64,000 nucleotides of DNA from contig NC_053408.1 of the NCBI RefSeq assembly GCF_016859285.1, positions 5,358,213 to 5,422,212 on the forward strand, given 5' to 3'. The position numbers and the translations under genes are program-made. Of the stretch, positions 60,255-64,000 are shown in pieces. This stretch comes from Xiphias gladius. Lineage: Eukaryota > Chordata > Actinopteri > Istiophoriformes > Xiphiidae. Each line of letters opens with the position of its first letter. Position 1 is the stretch's first letter. The notes under the pieces are model-generated. The model had not been told where the DNA came from, did not search any database, and saw nothing but the letters and a program-made list of their open reading frames with translations.

Positions 60255-63082
60255 TTGCCTGGCCTGGCCTTTGTGACCCTAATGGCTTCAAGTGACAAAG
60301 GAAGCTGACCTTGGAAAATGTTCTGTGTTTTTCTGTGTGCTCTGCCATATTTATTTAACCCCAAACCATTAGCTATCTTCTCCAGTAAAACTCTTTAACT
60401 CACACATAGAAAACTTGCATAATCAAACCTTTTCAGAGGTGTTTTGTTTGCGCAAATCAAGAAAACAATTCCAAGAAAATCCAAAATGGACAAAAAAAAT
60501 ACTTTTTGATTGAGGAGATGGCATTTCATGAAAAGATCCCTGTGTGGGATTTCACAAGCATTTTACATTCACTTCAAATTAAAAAAATAAATAAATCAAA
60601 ATAAATGTTACCCCAAGCATCACAGGAGCTACTTAGATTCCCCCTCAAAGCATGCAAAGCCCCGAAGGAAAATATATCTAAAAATCAATCCGAGAATGAT
60701 GAAGATATAACCTTCTTAATGCTTCTCATTATTATTGCTGCAACGTATTTAGACTCCCATTGGTTGGTCCAGCGTAATTAATGTGTTGGCAACTCAGTGT
60801 AAAATCCAGATTAAGTTTTACAAAGTGTTCCCTACAGAGAGCAATGTGCAAACCATAATTACAAAATGAAAAAAAAGTATTCAAAGTCCACGTGACGCCC
60901 TCGAGGAAACTTGATTATTGTGTTGCAGTTTGTCTGACGACTTCTTTTGTGCAGAAATGACATTCTGATTCCTTTCAAAATCTACGTCTCAGTTGTCCTT
61001 CATGAATGAGAGGAAGTCAGCCGCACTGACTCTGGAGGATGTTGCGAGGCAGAATTAAGGGGTTGAAACAGGGACTCCGAGAAGCTTGAATGAATCTGTT
61101 GAATTTCACTGGGAGCACTTAAGGAATTGTTTGTTTAAAGAAATCCTGGAGCATTCACGACTTAATTTAAACCTAGTAATGTCCTCTCTCGAAAGGTGTG
61201 GGATAATTAATTCTCCACAGACCAACTTAACTGCCATTTCTGTTTACAGTAATTGCCTGATAACCTGAACATATGTTTCAGTAACTAATCAGTCTTTTTA
61301 AAGATCACTTTTTCATTAACGGGAGATAAATGGCAAAGACTAAATGTCCTTCTGTTTTGTGTCAAGTTATGATACCAAATTAGATGCTTAAGGTCAAAAA
61401 ACTTTTGATAAACTTTGTTTAGGAGGGAGAAACACATGTAATTTTTCAGTTTACATCTCTCCATTTATCCCTCATATTAACGTCTCCCACACGGAAATGT
61501 CATTCCCCCCGCACCCCCGGGCCTTAATTTACCACTTAAAGACATAATGATACATTTGGTCTGAGTGCTTAGGGACTGTGTGGCTCTACATAACAGCCCT
61601 GAATGCAGCACTTCATGCCAGATACACCCCCCGACGAGGGTGACAACTGTCTACTGTCCCAGTCTGCCCTTTGACAGCCAGCCCTTGTAGCCACCCCGGA
61701 CAGTGCTGTTTGCATCACCGACCACTGTTCTCTGTCGGAAAAAGATCATCAACAGTGAACAGAGATGCCCAGTGAGAGGCCAGGCCGTCCACTGCACAGG
61801 CTTGTCTCACGCCACTGAGCCAGATGTAAAAAAAGAAAAAATTGCGTCTGCCGTTGCTGCTGTGTGTCAATACAGGGCTCTTTCACGCCGTTGCTCGCCT
61901 CGACTTAAAGTTTATTATTTCACTTTGGTTGCCTTTGTAGAGAGCTGTCGGTTGCCCCCTCTGGAGAGGGATTGGGACTGTGGTTCGGCACAGCGAAATG
62001 TAGCGCCTCGCTGCCCTCAAAGCCGGATTTGGAGACCTGCCTGCTGTCTACTCATGGTGAGTCATCTCTCAAGTTTCATGGCACTTGAACCGGTGTTTAT
62101 TGCCGGGACCTCTTTACAACTATTGACGCATCACACCAAGGTGATGGGAAGTAACATTCACAGAACAATAGCCGCATTGTCAATAAGAACACACGTACAC
62201 TCTTTTTCTGCCTTCTTGAAGCAGACACTTGCGTTGTGGGCAAATTTGTTATTTGTGTGGTGATTCTGATGGATGTGTGGGTAAACTTGCAGGACTTGTG
62301 TGTTTGACTGCGTACTGTTCTTTTCTTTTTTTTTCTTTTTTTTAACCCCTGAAATTCAAACAGTAGCCAATCAGCCTCTAAAAACCGGGACGCTCACCTT
62401 TTTTAAATGATTGTTCAACCGTTTGGGATGAAGGTGCCTTATCAGTCCACTCCATCCTGGCATTTTATTTTAACCTTTTAGGAAAACATTTGTGGGCCTT
62501 CAACTTGCAAACTTACAGGACTCGTCTTAAATATACCCTCTGGTTTATCATCATCACGTCGTCAGACAGAAGAAGCTGTTAACATGATGGTAAAAATGCA
62601 CCAGAAAAAACATTTACTTTTCAATTTGCTAAATTAATTCAAGCTCAAGCTTTTTCATTATTCAAGATAATTAAGACACTTATTTTAATGCTTATTGGCA
62701 GTGCTGCAGGATTTAAGAGTCTTTTTCTCCAAAAAGACTGGTCAGCTAAGTCATCCGTTCGTGCTTAGCAGTGATGCCTCTTTTTGGGAGAACACTGCCG
62801 AATAACTCTTCAGAGTAACTATTCAGGAAAACTCTATCATCAGGAAATAGATTCATGTTGCCTTAATATGTTTTCATTTTACGTTTTTGCAATCGGTTTG
62901 GTGGAGATGCTGTTGTCTCTTCAAGAAGCTGTCTGTCAAAAATAGTCTCATTTTTAAGAAGTGTCCCGAGTACTGATCGATGTTTCGGCTGGGGGCCATT
63001 TGGAATTACTCTGTGATTGGCCAGCCATGAAATTGTTGTTTGGCTCTGAAATAGATCCAAAGTCATTTCATAAGAAGTGTTT

Positions 63083-63118
63083 TATTTTTATTTTTTTTTT
63101 TTTTTTTTTTTTTTTTTA
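63083..63118. repeat. long T-run
   Basis: ttttatttttatt followed by about 26 T; could be the tail of a retroposed copy on the - strand, but no body is recognised next to it. Confidence 0.6.
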
Positions 63119-64000
63119 GAGCAAGGCCTTCTGGTGCTGCCATAGTCCAAATGAATATGACCATGGCGACATCAGGAGTTTGAAGATAAGTTTAAAGAAA
63201 AAAAAAAGCGTCTGCCAGTGACCTCTGCAGCCTCATGACCAGGCTTTAACATTGTCTTTTCCATACACATTATGTCTGTAGTCTGTTTAATTTTTCAATT
63301 GAGTGTCTGAAGACGGACAACTTCTGTCACCTGTTAAAGGCAGTGTGGAGCTCCCGGGCAGGGGGCGTATGCAGAGTGACAGTTACTGGCTCGCACGACT
63401 GCAGCTGTGGCCTGTAAGATGCGGCCCGGCAAATGGAGTGGAAGAGTAGTACCATCAAACCCTGGCTCTCCTCTGAGAAAGAGGCCAACTGCTCTGAATG
63501 CTGGCCTCTCACTCCCTGGCAGAAAGTGCTGACACAAATTTTTGTCTGACTAGAACGCCTTCTGACCGCATGACACTGGCTCTTTTCTTCCTCTGAGATT
63601 CCACGGCTGTAAAGCCTGGGCTACACAAAAGAGACACAGTCTGCAAGTGCTGCTTAGGAGATGGCATAAACTGCAATCATTCCATAAACTGGCGCAAAGG
63701 TCCGCATTACTCACATTGTAGAGGGTGAGGAAGGAATTTCTTTGTTTGAGCAGTAAATTGGGTTTATATGCACAACACCTTTCGTTTTTCATTTTCTGCA
63801 CATAACATGTCCTGGGAAATAAATTGGTTTTGTTCTGCAAACCTTTCTGAGCTTTCTCCTCTTTAATAGCTTCACATATACAGTATGTTCGTCGACATCT
63901 ATTCAAAGATACGGATCCTGTAATTTGCATGTGTCCTGGACTAGAGAAAGGCTGCCTTGTCCCTTTTGGCCCGCAGCTTGGGTCTGTCAGTTTGTGATGG

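Larger units (their letters stand above)
47901..64000 (+). other. long non-coding stretch, probably intron 1 of the CpG-island gene or a regulatory desert
   Basis: No open frame in 16 kb has protein-like composition together with usable splice borders. Complex, low-repeat blocks at about 53400-54200, 56740-57080, 57380-57700 and 60690-61560 stand out against A/T runs and repeats. Confidence 0.55.

Noticed and set aside
61703..62263. 186-codon open frame on the + strand
   Set aside because: Composition is not protein-like, there are no splice partners and it overlaps mixed unique sequence; treated as chance.
1..64000. CRISPR arrays, operons, phage or viral genes, rRNA, tRNA
   Set aside because: None seen. 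The intron-exon structure and repeats are those of a vertebrate nuclear genome.

Overview
The window reads as teleost (ray-finned fish) nuclear DNA. Genes are split into short exons with GT-AG introns, the intergenic DNA is AT-rich, and the interspersed repeats are of kinds familiar from percomorph fish. No bacterial, viral or organellar coding is seen.

The left half (1-34.1 kb) is a WNK-family protein kinase gene on the + strand, read as wnk4. Exon 1 (N-terminus and first kinase strands) must lie to the left of the window, and the first 8.3 kb is intron 1. Nineteen exons (8320-33237) join in one frame to give 1,318 residues. In order they carry the rest of the kinase domain, PF2-like domain 1, the acidic [10 protein letters not shown] degron read by KLHL3-CUL3, a basic stretch with PF2-like domain 2, a long proline/serine-rich region, an RFQV motif (SPAK/OSR1 docking), polyQ/polyE tracts, a coiled coil, RRNSL phosphosites and a KGVTF (PP1-type) motif. 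The C-terminal block matches WNK4 rather than WNK1, 2 or 3.

Next comes coa3 on the - strand (cytochrome c oxidase assembly factor 3; two exons, 34712-36214). It is tail-to-tail with wnk4 and head-to-head with cntd1 on the + strand (cyclin N-terminal domain containing 1, a meiotic crossover factor; seven exons, 37181-40614). The order and orientation wnk4(+)-coa3(-)-cntd1(+) are those of human 17q21, which supports all three calls. At the position and orientation of human BECN1 there is instead a - strand gene I do not recognise (about 41866-43434). It is acidic and serine-rich, with one frame break that is either a 59-nt intron or an indel.

From 43.5 kb to the right edge no protein exon could be recognised. 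A strong CpG island at about 46.97-47.9 kb looks like the promoter and first exon of a gene running right. It is followed by at least 16 kb of probable intron or desert with several complex non-repetitive blocks that could be conserved regulatory elements.

The rest is introns, transposon-derived repeats (two families with three or four recognisable copies each), microsatellites and a few near-perfect hairpins. I found no new multi-gene system. The best leads are the unrecognised gene, the structured coa3/cntd1 promoter, a repeat abutting a wnk4 splice acceptor, an antisense protein-like block in wnk4 intron 19, and the identity of the CpG-island gene.
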